55,647 bases of DNA from Acidobacteriota bacterium (GCA_003225295.1 QHYZ01000115.1:1-55647), one strand, 5' to 3'; shown: positions 45,341-54,787, counted from the first letter of the stretch. The notes: generated by a model from the letters alone, not told the origin. A program made the numbers and translations.

Positions 45341-45371
45341 AGGCTGATTTAGAACTCTAGAAGGTCAGCCT
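45341..45371 (-). promoter_or_regulatory. Upstream stem-loop of the rhodanese leader
   Basis: AGGCTGA and TCAGCCT pair perfectly (7 bp) with an inner 4-bp stem (TAGA/TCTA), 14 nt before the terminator hairpin. Two consecutive stem-loops before a gene suggest a structured leader or riboregulator. I could not match it to a known riboswitch. The rest of the 392-base spacer 45245-45636 shows only a GGTCGGGTTTTTT stretch on the minus strand after the ABC gene, and no coding frame I trust. Confidence 0.4.
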
Positions 45372-45636
45372 CCCCGCGCCAGAAGACACCCGCATACAGC
45401 ACATACAACAGATGCACAGCTGCGCGTTCTTCTGGGGGAAAATCGACATGCCGGGAGTATACAAAGGAGGTGGGAATTTGGCAATGGTACTCGATGAATA
45501 CTCGATGAGCGCGTGAATTGTGACTCCTCACTCGCGACGTTGTGGAGTGCCATGCTGAAAGCTGAGGGTCCGGATGGGCTTCAGAAAAAACCCGACCCCC
45601 AGAAGAGCCAAGATAAACTATGCATTCCAAAGGAGT

Positions 45637-46485
45637 TTAGGTCCGGCTTAGAACCGGTTCGGCGTGGCGGGCGAAGGTCGGGGAAGCTGGGGAGGTGAAG
45701 ACTGGGAGCCGCGGGAGCGCGGCGACGAGTTTTTGCGTGTAGGCGTGCTGAGGTGCACCGAAAATTTGCGACGGGGGGCCGCATTCGACGATTTCGCCAG
45801 CGTCGAGAATAGCGATGCGATGGCAAAGGGCGGCGACGGACAGGAGGTCGTGGGAGATATAGAGGATGCCCATGCCGAGTTCGCGATTGAGTTGCGCAAA
45901 CAAGCCGAGGATTTCGGACTGGGTGATGGTGTCCAGTGCGCTGGTGGCTTCATCGGCGATGAGCAGGGAAGGGCGGTGGAGCACAGCCATGGCAATGATG
46001 ACGCGCTGGGCCTGGCCGACACTAAGCTGCCCTGGGCGGCGGCGGAGAAAGTCGCTGTCGTGGGAGAGACTCACGCTGGTGAGTGCGGCCCTGGTGGCCG
46101 CGGCACACTCTTCTCGCGTGCCAGTGGCGTGAGCGCGCCAGGCTTCGCTGAGCTGGGAGCCGATGCGAAGAGCTGGATTGAGAGAGGACAACGGACTTTG
46201 TAGAACGATGCTGATTTCGCGGCCACGAAGTGATCTCATCTGCGCTTCGGTCTTGGCGAATAAGTCTTGTCCCTTGAAGAGCAGGTCGCCGCGCGCCACG
46301 CCGCCTTTCAAGTGCAGCAGACGCAGAATGGCGAGCGACAAGGTGCTTTTTCCCGAGCCGCTCTGCCCCACGAGGCCGAGAATTTCGCCGGGCTGGATTT
46401 CGAGCGAGACATCGCGCAAGACTCCGGCCTTGTTGCGGTAGTCGACCGAGAGTCGGAGCGACAGAAGTGGAGTTGCGTCGGTCAC
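45637..46485 (-). CDS. Oligopeptide/dipeptide ABC transporter ATP-binding protein
   Basis: A 282-residue ATPase of the OppD/DppD class that powers peptide import. Walker A is GQSGSGKST, the Q-loop region is IVLQSPLSSLNP, the signature is LSVGQAQRV (canonical LSGGQ with Gly to Val at the third position), and Walker B is LLIADEATSALD; the switch His is in YISHDLLSV. The start is GTG, overlapping the stop of the binding-protein gene by 3 bp. The usual C-terminal iron-sulfur/oligopeptide extension is short. It is the only ATPase in this operon, while most Opp/Dpp systems encode two. Confidence 0.92.
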   Translation of the reverse strand: MTDATPLLSLRLSVDYRNKAGVLRDVSLEIQPGEILGLVGQSGSGKSTLSLAILRLLHLKGGVARGDLLFKGQDLFAKTEAQMRSLRGREISIVLQSPLSSLNPALRIGSQLSEAWRAHATGTREECAAATRAALTSVSLSHDSDFLRRRPGQLSVGQAQRVIIAMAVLHRPSLLIADEATSALDTITQSEILGLFAQLNRELGMGILYISHDLLSVAALCHRIAILDAGEIVECGPPSQIFGAPQHAYTQKLVAALPRLPVFTSPASPTFARHAEPVLSRT

Positions 46486-48131
46486 TTTTGTGCTCCGAGG
46501 GCAGGATCGGGGCCGAGACGGAGAACGTCGGCGTTCCAGAACGCGTGAGGATCCAAAACGGAGGGAGAGGATCCCCTGATGACGGGAGAAATGGCAGACA
46601 TGGCATCTTTGTTGACGAGGTAGATGAAAGGCTGCTGATCGGCGACGATTTGCTGGACTTTGTCAAAGTCCGACTTACGCTTTTTTTCGGTAGTGGCCGA
46701 GGATTGCGCCTGCATCAGGCGGTCCAACTCAGCTTCCCACGCGGTGGCAGGCTTCGATTGCTTTGGATTCCACTGATGATTCTCCGCCGAGCTGAGCCAG
46801 ACGTTCATCTGGCTGTTGGGATCGAGGTCCGTGTTCACTAGGCCGAGCAGGCAAGCTTCATAGTCGTATGTGCGGGTGATGCGCTCGATCAAGGAAGGAA
46901 AATCAAGAGTGACCAGGTTCGCCTTGATTCCTATCTGCGAAAGATCCTGTTGAATCATGGCGACCATTTGTTCGCGGGATTTGTTTCCGGAATTGGTGAT
47001 GACGGTGAATTCCACGCGATTTCCGGAAGAGTCGCGCAACGTTCCGCCTTGGAGCCGGAAACCTGCTTGAGCAAGCAGGCGAAGCGCTCCGGCCGAATCG
47101 TACTGCGGGATGGGAAGCGAGGAATTGAACCAGAAATGGTTTGCCGGCGAAACGGGTCCGAAAGCGGGATGGGCGTGTCCGCCAAAAACGATGCGGGACA
47201 AGTCGGCGCGATTGATGGCCATGGAGATAGCTTTGCGAAATTCGGTGGTGCGGAACCAGGTCTTCTTGTTTTCGGGAAGCGGCGCGGAGGAGACTTGGTT
47301 GAACCACAAAAACTCGGAATCGAGGCCGGGGCCGGCGTCATGGACGGCGGCGGGCGTTTCTTTCTGCAAACGGTCAAAATAATCGGCGTCCAGAGTATTG
47401 ATCAAATGAATTTCACCGCGGCGGAAGCGCAGCAGCTCAATGTCGCGGTTGCGCTGAAAATCGAGGCGAACAGAATCGAGATAGGGCAGAGACTTTCCTT
47501 CCTTATCTTTCTTCCAGTAGTTCGCGTTCCGTCGCAGCAGGATGTAGGAGCCGGGAGAGTAGTCCGCGACATAGAAGGGGCCGAGGACGGCTGTCTCCTT
47601 CTTGGGAGAATGGGCGGAGAGAACGGCGACTTGATCAAAGAGGCGTTCGAGTCCTGCCACAGGAGCGGGAAAGGTGACGACCACCGAGTCCGAAGAAGGT
47701 GTTTGGACGACGACTTGGCCATCGCCGGAGCGGAAAGAGTCGCCGGTGGGCGAGTGCAGCTGCGGATCCATCAATGCTTTCATGGTGTAAGCGACATCTT
47801 CGGAGGTGAATGGCGTGCCATCGGAGAAATGCAGACCGCTTCGGAGACGGAATGAGATTTTGCGGCCTTCCTCACTGACCTTCCAGGAAACTGCCAGGCC
47901 GGGTTCGAGGGCCTGGGTCTGCCGATTCAAGCGGATCAAAACGCCGCCGGTGAGGTAGCGAATGGTCTCGGAAGCATCCTCCTCCACCAGCAGAGGATTG
48001 AAAGTTTTCGGTTCCGCGCGGAGACAGAAGTGAAGCTCGCCGCCAGACTGGCCGGGAGCCTGGGCGCTAACGAGGGCTGGCCAGCAAAAGGCAAGGTTAA
48101 GAGCAAGAACAAACCAAACGCGGCGTATCAC
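46482..48131 (-). CDS. Peptide ABC transporter substrate-binding protein (SBP family 5)
   Basis: A 549-residue periplasmic solute receptor. The signal peptide is VWFVLALNLAFCWPALVSAQ. Family-5 hallmarks are ELHFCLRAEPKTFNPL, then LRSGLHFSDGTPFTSEDVAY (the conserved FSDGTPxTAxDV motif), then TTEFRKAISMAINRADL. The GTG start at 48131 follows AGGAGGTCACCCA and overlaps the DppC-like stop (GTGA), showing translational coupling. No lipobox Cys is seen, so it is probably soluble in the periplasm. The C-terminal half is complete (ending LGAQK). Confidence 0.92.
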   Translation of the reverse strand: MIRRVWFVLALNLAFCWPALVSAQAPGQSGGELHFCLRAEPKTFNPLLVEEDASETIRYLTGGVLIRLNRQTQALEPGLAVSWKVSEEGRKISFRLRSGLHFSDGTPFTSEDVAYTMKALMDPQLHSPTGDSFRSGDGQVVVQTPSSDSVVVTFPAPVAGLERLFDQVAVLSAHSPKKETAVLGPFYVADYSPGSYILLRRNANYWKKDKEGKSLPYLDSVRLDFQRNRDIELLRFRRGEIHLINTLDADYFDRLQKETPAAVHDAGPGLDSEFLWFNQVSSAPLPENKKTWFRTTEFRKAISMAINRADLSRIVFGGHAHPAFGPVSPANHFWFNSSLPIPQYDSAGALRLLAQAGFRLQGGTLRDSSGNRVEFTVITNSGNKSREQMVAMIQQDLSQIGIKANLVTLDFPSLIERITRTYDYEACLLGLVNTDLDPNSQMNVWLSSAENHQWNPKQSKPATAWEAELDRLMQAQSSATTEKKRKSDFDKVQQIVADQQPFIYLVNKDAMSAISPVIRGSSPSVLDPHAFWNADVLRLGPDPALGAQK

Positions 48132-48934
48132 TGGGTGACCTCCTGCGACGGAAGAACCAATTGAAAGCACATGACCACAATCACGAGGAGGATGAGCGGC
48201 ACCAGCCTCCAAGGACTTGCCGCGAGCGTGGAGAAATCTTCGAAGCCACGCACCAGGTTTCCCCAGGACGGCATCGGCTCCATCACACCGAGACCCAGGA
48301 TGCTCAAATTTGCCTCGGTCAAAATGAAAAGCGGGATGGAGATAAAGAATTGCACGTAGAAAAGAGGGCGCAGGTTTGGCGCTACGTGACCCAGCAAGAG
48401 GCGCGCAGGTCTGCAGCCGGAAGAGCGCGCCAGCAGCAGGTAATCGGAATCTCGAACGCCGCGCGCGGCAGCGCAGATGACGCGGATCGGAGCCTGCCAG
48501 CCCAGCAGACCCATCATCAAGAAGGCGATGACGACGGACACGAACGGCGGAACATCCAGGGGCAACGTGGCTCGCACGACAAGAAGAAGAAAGAGCCACG
48601 GCAAAGCGAGAGAGAGATCAGTCGCAGCGAGGACAATGCGTTCGAACCAGCCTCCCAGCAGACCCGCAATGCTTCCCAACAAAGCCGCAATCATGGTCGA
48701 AAGAAGAGCGGCAGCCGGCGCGAGGAGCAGGGAAACGCGTGTGCCGTAGAGCAATCGAGACAGTGAATCGCGGCCCAGTGCATCGGTGCCAAGAGGATGT
48801 GCGGTCGAAGGATCGGCGTTGGGAATGTCTCTGAACTGCCGGGCATAGGGAGTCGGCAGCAGAAAGGTTGCGAGCACCATCAATACGAAGATCGCGCAGA
48901 GGGCGGAGGCTGCCAGTTTCTGTAGAGGGTTCAT
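48128..48934 (-). CDS. ABC transporter permease, DppC/OppC type
   Basis: A 268-residue inner-membrane permease with about six helices. The N-terminal TAHPLGTDALGRDSLSRLLY segment is the DppC/OppC signature; the ATPase-coupling EAA loop is around ARSSGCRPARLLLGHVAPN. It overlaps the DppB-like gene upstream by 4 bp and the binding-protein gene downstream by 4 bp. With these it forms the transmembrane channel of a peptide or nickel-type importer. Confidence 0.92.
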   Translation of the reverse strand: MNPLQKLAASALCAIFVLMVLATFLLPTPYARQFRDIPNADPSTAHPLGTDALGRDSLSRLLYGTRVSLLLAPAAALLSTMIAALLGSIAGLLGGWFERIVLAATDLSLALPWLFLLLVVRATLPLDVPPFVSVVIAFLMMGLLGWQAPIRVICAAARGVRDSDYLLLARSSGCRPARLLLGHVAPNLRPLFYVQFFISIPLFILTEANLSILGLGVMEPMPSWGNLVRGFEDFSTLAASPWRLVPLILLVIVVMCFQLVLPSQEVTQ

Positions 48935-49836
48935 TGCGTGCTCCCCGCGAAAGCGCGGCCGGCCAGATCGGCGAGCGAGTTCGCCGCGAGCATCACCAGG
49001 GAGACAACCAGAGTCACATTGACGATAAGGGGCAAGTCACGACTGAGCGCCGCCTGCCAGGCGAGCTGGCCCAACCCCGGTGAATCACAGAGCGCTTCGA
49101 TAGGAATTGCAGCACCGAAGGAAATGGCGAACGATACACCGAAAAGAGCCAGGAGCGGCGGAGCTGCCAACGGCAGGACATGCCGCAACAAGATGGCGCT
49201 GCTCCCTAGTCCTCGCGCCCGAGCCGCGAGCACGTGGGGCTGGTGGTAGGATCGCACCAGCAAATTTCGGATGTAACCATAAAGCCGCGGAAACACGACT
49301 ACTGCGATCGCGCAGAAGACCGGGGTTCGCAAATGAACGGCAAGCATGGCAACTACGGCCGAGGGTAGAGACAGCAGCAAACTATTGAACGCCGTAGTCG
49401 AAGCTTCGAACCACCAGCCACGTGTAACAAGTCCCAGCGACGCCAGCCCTGCGGCTGCCAGCCACGCAACGCCGAGTCCTCGAATGACGGAGTTGCCGGT
49501 TACCGGCAATCTTCGCCGAAGTAGCTCGCCAACTGGCCGCTTCAGCGAATCGGATTCGCCCAGGTCGCCGTGGGCGAGTGCCGAGAGATAATGGAAGTAG
49601 AATGAAGGCAGCCCTCGATGGAGCCCTTGCTTCTGGCGTAAGGCTTCAACACTGTCGGCGCGCCATCTTGGATCGAGTTCACGTTCTTCAGCGCCGTATC
49701 CAGGCGCAAAACGCACGAGGGTGGCACTGGCGAGGACGCCGCCGAGGCCGAGACAGACAAGAAACAGCAGTCGCCTCAGCCCGAGCCGAAAAAAGTTCGT
49801 AGATTTTCTTGTCTCGATCACTTTCCGTCCACGCAA
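48931..49836 (-). CDS. ABC transporter permease, DppB/OppB type
   Basis: A 301-residue inner-membrane permease and the first gene of the importer operon. RRLLFLVCLGLGGVLASATL is the first helix; HYLSALAHGDLGESDSLKRPV is the DppB region before helix 2, and the coupling loop is in AARARGLGSSAILLRHVLPL. About six helices in total. The N-terminus (MRGRKVIETRKSTNFF) is charged and may be slightly shorter in reality. It lies 27 bp downstream of the c-di-GMP enzyme gene on the same strand, so read-through is possible. Confidence 0.9.
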   Translation of the reverse strand: MRGRKVIETRKSTNFFRLGLRRLLFLVCLGLGGVLASATLVRFAPGYGAEERELDPRWRADSVEALRQKQGLHRGLPSFYFHYLSALAHGDLGESDSLKRPVGELLRRRLPVTGNSVIRGLGVAWLAAAGLASLGLVTRGWWFEASTTAFNSLLLSLPSAVVAMLAVHLRTPVFCAIAVVVFPRLYGYIRNLLVRSYHQPHVLAARARGLGSSAILLRHVLPLAAPPLLALFGVSFAISFGAAIPIEALCDSPGLGQLAWQAALSRDLPLIVNVTLVVSLVMLAANSLADLAGRAFAGSTQ

Positions 49837-49863
49837 AAAAAGCTTGCCAAGTGAGCCATCCGA

Positions 49864-52311
49864 CTAGGGGACTGGCTGGATGCTCGAATAGTGCTTTTCT
49901 TTGAGCTCGTACATGCTGCGGTCCGCTTCCGATAGAAGCGCTTCTCCGGATACCCCGTCCGCAGGAAAGATGGCACTACCTACACTGACAGACACGATCG
50001 TCTCACCGCACACGGTGCGGCCCGCTTCCCGCACAGCGCGCGCCAATCGTCGTTCCATCTCCGCTAAGAGGTCCTTGGTCACCTCCGGGAGCACAAAGAC
50101 AAATTCATCCCCGCCCAGCCGGCCGACCTGGTCGTATTCTCGGCAGGATCCCTTGAACTTCGTAGCCACTTCCTGAAGTAACTTGTTTCCCGTCAAATGC
50201 CCGAACTTGTCGTTTACCTTTTTGAACCCGTTGAGGTCGCACAGCAGGACAGCAAGCGGTCTTCTGGAACGCTGGATGCGGGTGAGTTCTTTTTCAAGAT
50301 GCAGGCAAATCGATCTGGCGTTGGGCAATCCGGTGAGGTAATCGGTGCTGGCGGTGCTTTGAGCTTGTTCGTACTGGAGGGCATTTTCCACGGAAAGCCC
50401 GAGTTTGGAGCTCGCTGCCAACAGCAAGCGCAGATGATCCTTGGTGAAGCAATTTCTCTCGTGATGGTAAAGCGTAAGCACGCCAGCGACGCCATCGCGG
50501 CCACGAAGGGGGACGCACAGGGCCGACTGCAAGGATGTGACTCGCGAGGAACTGCCGAGATGGAAAGTTTCAGCGGCGGGATTGCCATTGGTTATGGGTT
50601 TTTCGTTGCGCGCCACCCAACCGGAAAGACCTTGACCCAAAGGAATACGGATGGACGTAAATAGATCATAGTCCACACCATGAACATATTCAGGAATCAG
50701 CGTTTCACCCTGGCAAACGAAGAAAACGATCGAGTCGTGCGGAATCATTTCCTTCAAACGGACGGCAACAACTGAAAGCGTCTCCTTTAAGCTCAAGGAG
50801 TTTCCGAGTGTCTGTGCCAGCTCAAAAAGCAGCTGAGCCTCCTGGCGCGCCGAAATGATCGAAGTCAGGAAGGAGGTGGCGCGAACTTCAGCCTCGTTCG
50901 GCACTTCCGCGAAACCCGAGGAGGGGGCGACCGGACGGTCCATCTTTGGAGTGATGTCCAAGCGCCTACGTTCGGATTCCATGGTGTTGACCGTCACTTC
51001 CAATTCCGCATAGCGGCGCTCCATCACCTCTACAACGCGCGGATCGAAACTGCGTCCTTTTTCGGCGCTAAGCGTCGTCATGGCCTCTTCAGGACTTAAT
51101 GCCTGCCGATAGGGCCTCTCGGAAGCCAGGGCATCGAAACAATCCACGGCCGAAAGAATTCTGGCCCCGATGGGTATCGCTTCGCGTTTCAAGCCGTCGG
51201 GATATCCCGTGCCGTCCCATTTCTCGTGATGGGAGCGCACGATGGGGACAACGGGGTACGGGAATTCAACGCGATCCAGAATCTCCGATCCAACAATCGG
51301 ATGGATTTTCATCTTCTCGAACTCTTCCGGAGTGAGGCGTCCCGGCTTGGAGAGAATGTTCTCCGGGACGGCGAGCTTACCAATGTCGTGCAGCATGGAG
51401 GCCGCACGAATGGCATTCAACATGGCCTCATCTAGCCCGAGATCCTTGGCAATCTCTACCGCGTAAACCTGCACCCGTCGCAGATGATCGTGCGTGGTGT
51501 GGTCCTTCGCTTCGATCGCCAGGGAGAGCGCTTCGATGGTGCGCAAGTGCAAAGCCGCAATTTCCTCGGCGTGTTTCTTTTGCGCATCGAGGCGGCTGAG
51601 GTAGGTCTGGTAGGAGCGGTAGATCCAATAGACGATAGGGAAAACCAGAAGTGCGACTTGCCACCCGAGCAGCCGGTTAACAACACTCACGCCACAAGCG
51701 ATCAGCGCACCCAGCAAATAATAGGGAAAGGCCCACAAATAGCATTCCTTCCAAACGTGGACGGGATTACGTCCCTCGGTCATGGCGATGATGCCGGAGA
51801 CGGAGATAGTGTTGAAGGCAAAGTAAGTGGTTGCCGCCGCCGCCATCAGAAGTGGCCAGCGGAACCCAATCGTTGCCGCCAGTCGGCTGTGGAAGACCAT
51901 TTCCGCAGCGGTAATGGATAGAGCCAGGTTGGCCAGGGTAAAGAGCCATTGAATCGGACGGGGACGCGGATGCGCCCGCCATAGCATCTGAACCAAACCG
52001 GCGAAACAGCCCATGAACATGGTCTCGGAATAGGAGAGATCGATGATACCGACCAAAATGAACAGGAAATTGGCGGACATCGTGGCTTTGATGCCCGGCA
52101 GGCGCACTTTCAAGAGGGAGGCGGCGAGGGCCACAACCAGGAAGCACACATATCGAAACAAGTCATCCGACTGCCAGCGGTAGATAGCGTATGGCAAGAG
52201 CGGCAGTCCACCAATGAGCTGGGTGAAAATGAACGTGACCGCAGGAACCCCAAGTGACTGTAAGTCAAGCCAGGTGATGCTCCAGAAATCTTCTCTTTTT
52301 GCTACTTCCAC
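49864..52311 (-). CDS. Membrane sensor with HD-GYP, GAF and GGDEF domains
   Basis: An 815-residue c-di-GMP signalling protein. Residues 1 to about 235 are a multi-helix membrane sensor. An HD-GYP phosphodiesterase follows at about 250-430 (HDIGKLAVPENILSKPG, HHEKWDGTGYPDGL). A GAF domain lies at about 500-645, and a GGDEF diguanylate cyclase at about 660-810 with RLGGDEFVFVLPE, an intact active site. Both synthesis and breakdown motifs are present, so activity may be switched by the sensor or GAF ligand. The start is GTG with no strong ribosome site. A paralogue of the sensor domain lies at 54788. Confidence 0.92.
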   Translation of the reverse strand: MEVAKREDFWSITWLDLQSLGVPAVTFIFTQLIGGLPLLPYAIYRWQSDDLFRYVCFLVVALAASLLKVRLPGIKATMSANFLFILVGIIDLSYSETMFMGCFAGLVQMLWRAHPRPRPIQWLFTLANLALSITAAEMVFHSRLAATIGFRWPLLMAAAATTYFAFNTISVSGIIAMTEGRNPVHVWKECYLWAFPYYLLGALIACGVSVVNRLLGWQVALLVFPIVYWIYRSYQTYLSRLDAQKKHAEEIAALHLRTIEALSLAIEAKDHTTHDHLRRVQVYAVEIAKDLGLDEAMLNAIRAASMLHDIGKLAVPENILSKPGRLTPEEFEKMKIHPIVGSEILDRVEFPYPVVPIVRSHHEKWDGTGYPDGLKREAIPIGARILSAVDCFDALASERPYRQALSPEEAMTTLSAEKGRSFDPRVVEVMERRYAELEVTVNTMESERRRLDITPKMDRPVAPSSGFAEVPNEAEVRATSFLTSIISARQEAQLLFELAQTLGNSLSLKETLSVVAVRLKEMIPHDSIVFFVCQGETLIPEYVHGVDYDLFTSIRIPLGQGLSGWVARNEKPITNGNPAAETFHLGSSSRVTSLQSALCVPLRGRDGVAGVLTLYHHERNCFTKDHLRLLLAASSKLGLSVENALQYEQAQSTASTDYLTGLPNARSICLHLEKELTRIQRSRRPLAVLLCDLNGFKKVNDKFGHLTGNKLLQEVATKFKGSCREYDQVGRLGGDEFVFVLPEVTKDLLAEMERRLARAVREAGRTVCGETIVSVSVGSAIFPADGVSGEALLSEADRSMYELKEKHYSSIQPVP

Positions 52312-52785
52312 TGACGGTCTCGCTCTCTACTATCCGGATGCGAAGGTTCTTTCACCCTGGCGATGAGCGGAACTCTGCGAACAACCGGTCTTCCGGCACA
52401 CCACCAACAGGTCTGCACGGGCGGCTAGATAACTGACATAGCCCCAACCCGATGCGAACGGCGGAACCGAACCCTTCCGTAGAATCTTGAGAGGCGAGGC
52501 CTGGGTTGGGAATAGTACGGCTAGTGCTTTGTATTGAAAGGGTACTGTCTTTCAGCTAGACGGGCGTGCTCACAGGATATTGACCAATCCTGCATGAAGT
52601 TCTCCCTGGGCGAGTCTCAGGGGCACACAGAACCACCTGTACTCTAGTACTAAACCTGGGGGTCCTCTGTACCATCGACCCGGATTCGACCTGTCCGCGA
52701 TACTCGCTGTGCAGAGAACACAAACGTCTACCGGGTCTCTCGACAAGATTTGAGGCCCGCAGTCCAGTTCGCACGAGTCAAGCCC
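52312..52785. other. Divergent promoter region, no gene
   Basis: The 474 bases between the c-di-GMP enzyme and the subtilase hold no credible gene. I searched by eye for a GEMM-type c-di-GMP riboswitch on both strands and found no GGGCAAACC-like core. Promoters of both divergent genes must be here. Confidence 0.5.
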
Positions 52786-53653
52786 ATGCCGGGTAGCTAC
52801 GAAACTCCCCGCACCACCAGCAGCGTGCTCAAAACGACGACTTGGGGCGCGCTCATCGCTCTCTCGGGCGCTATCTTCGTGGCAGGAGTTCTCGGATACA
52901 ACCCGTGGACTCATTCTCGCGATCTTGGTCGCCCCTACGCTCAAGTAGCGGAGCAGGCCCCGCCGTTGGCCGCGCATCCTCGGACGCCGAGTCAAGATGG
53001 CTCGTTTAAAGGTGAAGCGCCTGGCCGGGCTGTTTCCAGCCACGCCAAGTCCACTCCGACCGTCACTGCCACACCCGTCATTTCCGCTGCGGCCACTCGA
53101 GAAATCCCGATAGGTTCGAATCAAGCTGATCTTGGCCACTCCAGCGTTCCGATCAATGAAATCGGCACCCATTCTGCCAGCGCGAGCCCCAACGACGACC
53201 AGTCAGTAGTGGTCGCAAAGATCGCCCCGGACCTAAAGGGAGTGGACCCCGAAGCTTCCATAGACGTTATCGTCCAGTTCAAGAATGACGCGACAGACCT
53301 GACGGCCGATGGCGCCACCGCAAAAAGCGACCTGCCCCTGATCCACGCACAGTTGGTCAACGTCAAAGGTGGCAGCCTGAGCAGTCTGGCCTCCCATTCC
53401 GGCGTGGCGTACATCTCTCCGGATCGCCCTGTAGCAGGCGCCCTCGACGACGTAGTCACTGCTGTAAACGGAGATCTTGCCTTCGCCGGCGGCTGGAATG
53501 GCAAGGGCATCGGAATCGCTGTCATTGACAGCGGTGTCGGCAGCGCTTATGACCTAAATACCGACGACAATCAATCGTCGCGCATCTCTTACAATGAGAG
53601 CTTTGTGCCGGGCGATTTCTCCAGCGGCGACGCGTTTGGCCACGGAACGCACA

Positions 53654-53661
53654 TTAGTTAG
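53654..53661 (+). repeat. Tandem TTAG duplication (frameshift scar)
   Basis: TTAGTTAG immediately after the catalytic-His motif of the subtilase. One copy gives THISGIIAGN in frame. The tetramer fits YTAR, as does the CTAA scar at 43227; on the opposite strand it also reads CTAACTAA. Confidence 0.62.
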
Positions 53662-54304
53662 CGGAATCATCGCGGGGAACGCCTACACTTCCTCGACATC
53701 ATACTATCCGGGCGTCTACCGCGGCATCGCGCCAGAAGCAAAAATCATCAATCTCCGCGCGCTGGATTCCAATGGTGCCGGCACAGTTAGTTCCGTGATC
53801 TCGGCTATCCAGGCGGCGATCACACTCAAGAATACCTATAACATTCGAGTCATCAACCTGTCCCTAGCTCGCGGAGTATATGAAAGCTATACGCTTGATC
53901 CGCTCTGCCAGGCCGTGGAATCCGCATGGAGAGCAGGAATCGTGGTCGTCGCCGCCGGTAATATGGGTCAATACAACGGTGCCGGCACAAACGGTTACGC
54001 CACAATCGGCGCGCCGGGTAACGATCCGTACGTGATAACGGTTGGTGCGACTAACACGCACGGTACGGGCTCGCAAGCAGCTCAGACGATGACAAGCTAC
54101 AGCTCAAAGGGTCCCACGTCGTTCGATCATATCGTCAAGCCCGACCTCATGGCCCCAGGCAATCGAGTGGTCTCACGCATCGGCTCTCAGGGTAACTCGC
54201 TAGTGGCCTCGTACCCCGAACTCGCCGTCTGTCCGTGCAACTCTTCGCGAACCAGCTGTGGAGCAACATACGGCAGCGCTCGATACATGCGTCTCAGCGG
54301 CACT

Positions 54305-54309
54305 ATAAT
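54305..54309 (+). other. Five-base insertion inside the subtilase GTS motif
   Basis: ACT ATAAT AGC: without the five bases the codons read Gly-Thr-Ser-Met-Ala, the S8 nucleophile motif. The insertion can be written TA-TAA-TA, i.e. a TA duplication around three bases, the form of an IS630/mariner-type excision footprint. Chance or sequence error remain possible. Confidence 0.5.
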
Positions 54310-54627
54310 AGCATGGCGACGCCAGTGGTTAGCGGCATCGCGGCTCTCCTGCTGCAGAAGACCCCCTCACTCACGCCCGATCAGGTGAAGGCTCGATTGA
54401 TGAAGACCGCCTGGAAGGGGTTTTCTTCCTCCACGACCGCCACGGACCTCGCCACAGGCATCGTCTACAGTATTGAGCAAGACATCTTTGCGGTGGGCGC
54501 TGGCGCGGTGGACGCTTCTGCTGCACTGGCCAATACCGATCTCGCTCCCTCAACCGTGGGTGCCGCAAAGTCACCTAAAGTGGCGTATAACTCGTCGACG
54601 AACACGGTCTCTATCGTGACGGATTCC

Positions 54628-54699
54628 TCCGTGGTTTGGGGTAACTCCGTGGTCTGGGGCAACTCCGTCGTATGGGGTGACTCGGTCGTTTGGGGCAAC
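54628..54699 (+). repeat. Four 18-bp repeats encoding SVVWG(N/D)
   Basis: Four consecutive hexapeptides SVVWGN, SVVWGN, SVVWGD, SVVWGN end the subtilase, followed by W-V-G and a His/Lys/Gly tail. Codons vary between copies at third positions, so the amino-acid pattern rather than the DNA has been kept. It is probably a surface or matrix-binding beta-structured tail. Confidence 0.8.
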
Positions 54700-54787
54700 T
54701 GGGTGGGCAAGGGCCATCACAAGGGAGGTACAGGAGATAAATAGTAGGCAAGCATTGGCGCAAATGACGAGAGGAGGAATCAAGAAG

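Larger units (their letters stand above)
52786..54744 (+). pseudogene. S8 subtilisin-like protease broken by 4-bp and 5-bp insertions
   Basis: An exported subtilase. The N-terminus has a membrane anchor or signal (WGALIALSGAIFVAGVLGYN), then a prodomain (ASIDVIVQFKNDATDL), then the catalytic Asp in IAVIDSGVG and His in FGHGTH. A TTAG duplication at 53654-53661 makes a stop; in the next frame GIIAGNAYTSSTSYYPGVYR continues through NLSLARGVYE and VVVAAGNMGQYNG. At 54305-54309 five bases (ATAAT) split the catalytic motif: SGT before, SMATPVVSGIAALLL after. Removing 4 and 5 bases gives 649 uninterrupted codons. The C-terminus carries four SVVWGN-type hexapeptides. As written the protein would end before its catalytic Ser. 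Confidence 0.8.

Noticed and set aside
45467-45516. AAAGGAGGTG followed by an 11-codon ATG...TGA mini-frame (MVLDEYSMSA) in the spacer before the ABC gene
   Set aside because: The spacing from the ribosome-like site to the ATG is about 13 nt, the peptide is tiny, and nothing downstream on that strand would use it. Probably chance.
52312-52785. c-di-GMP riboswitch upstream of the GGDEF/HD-GYP gene
   Set aside because: No GEMM core sequence found by eye on either strand.
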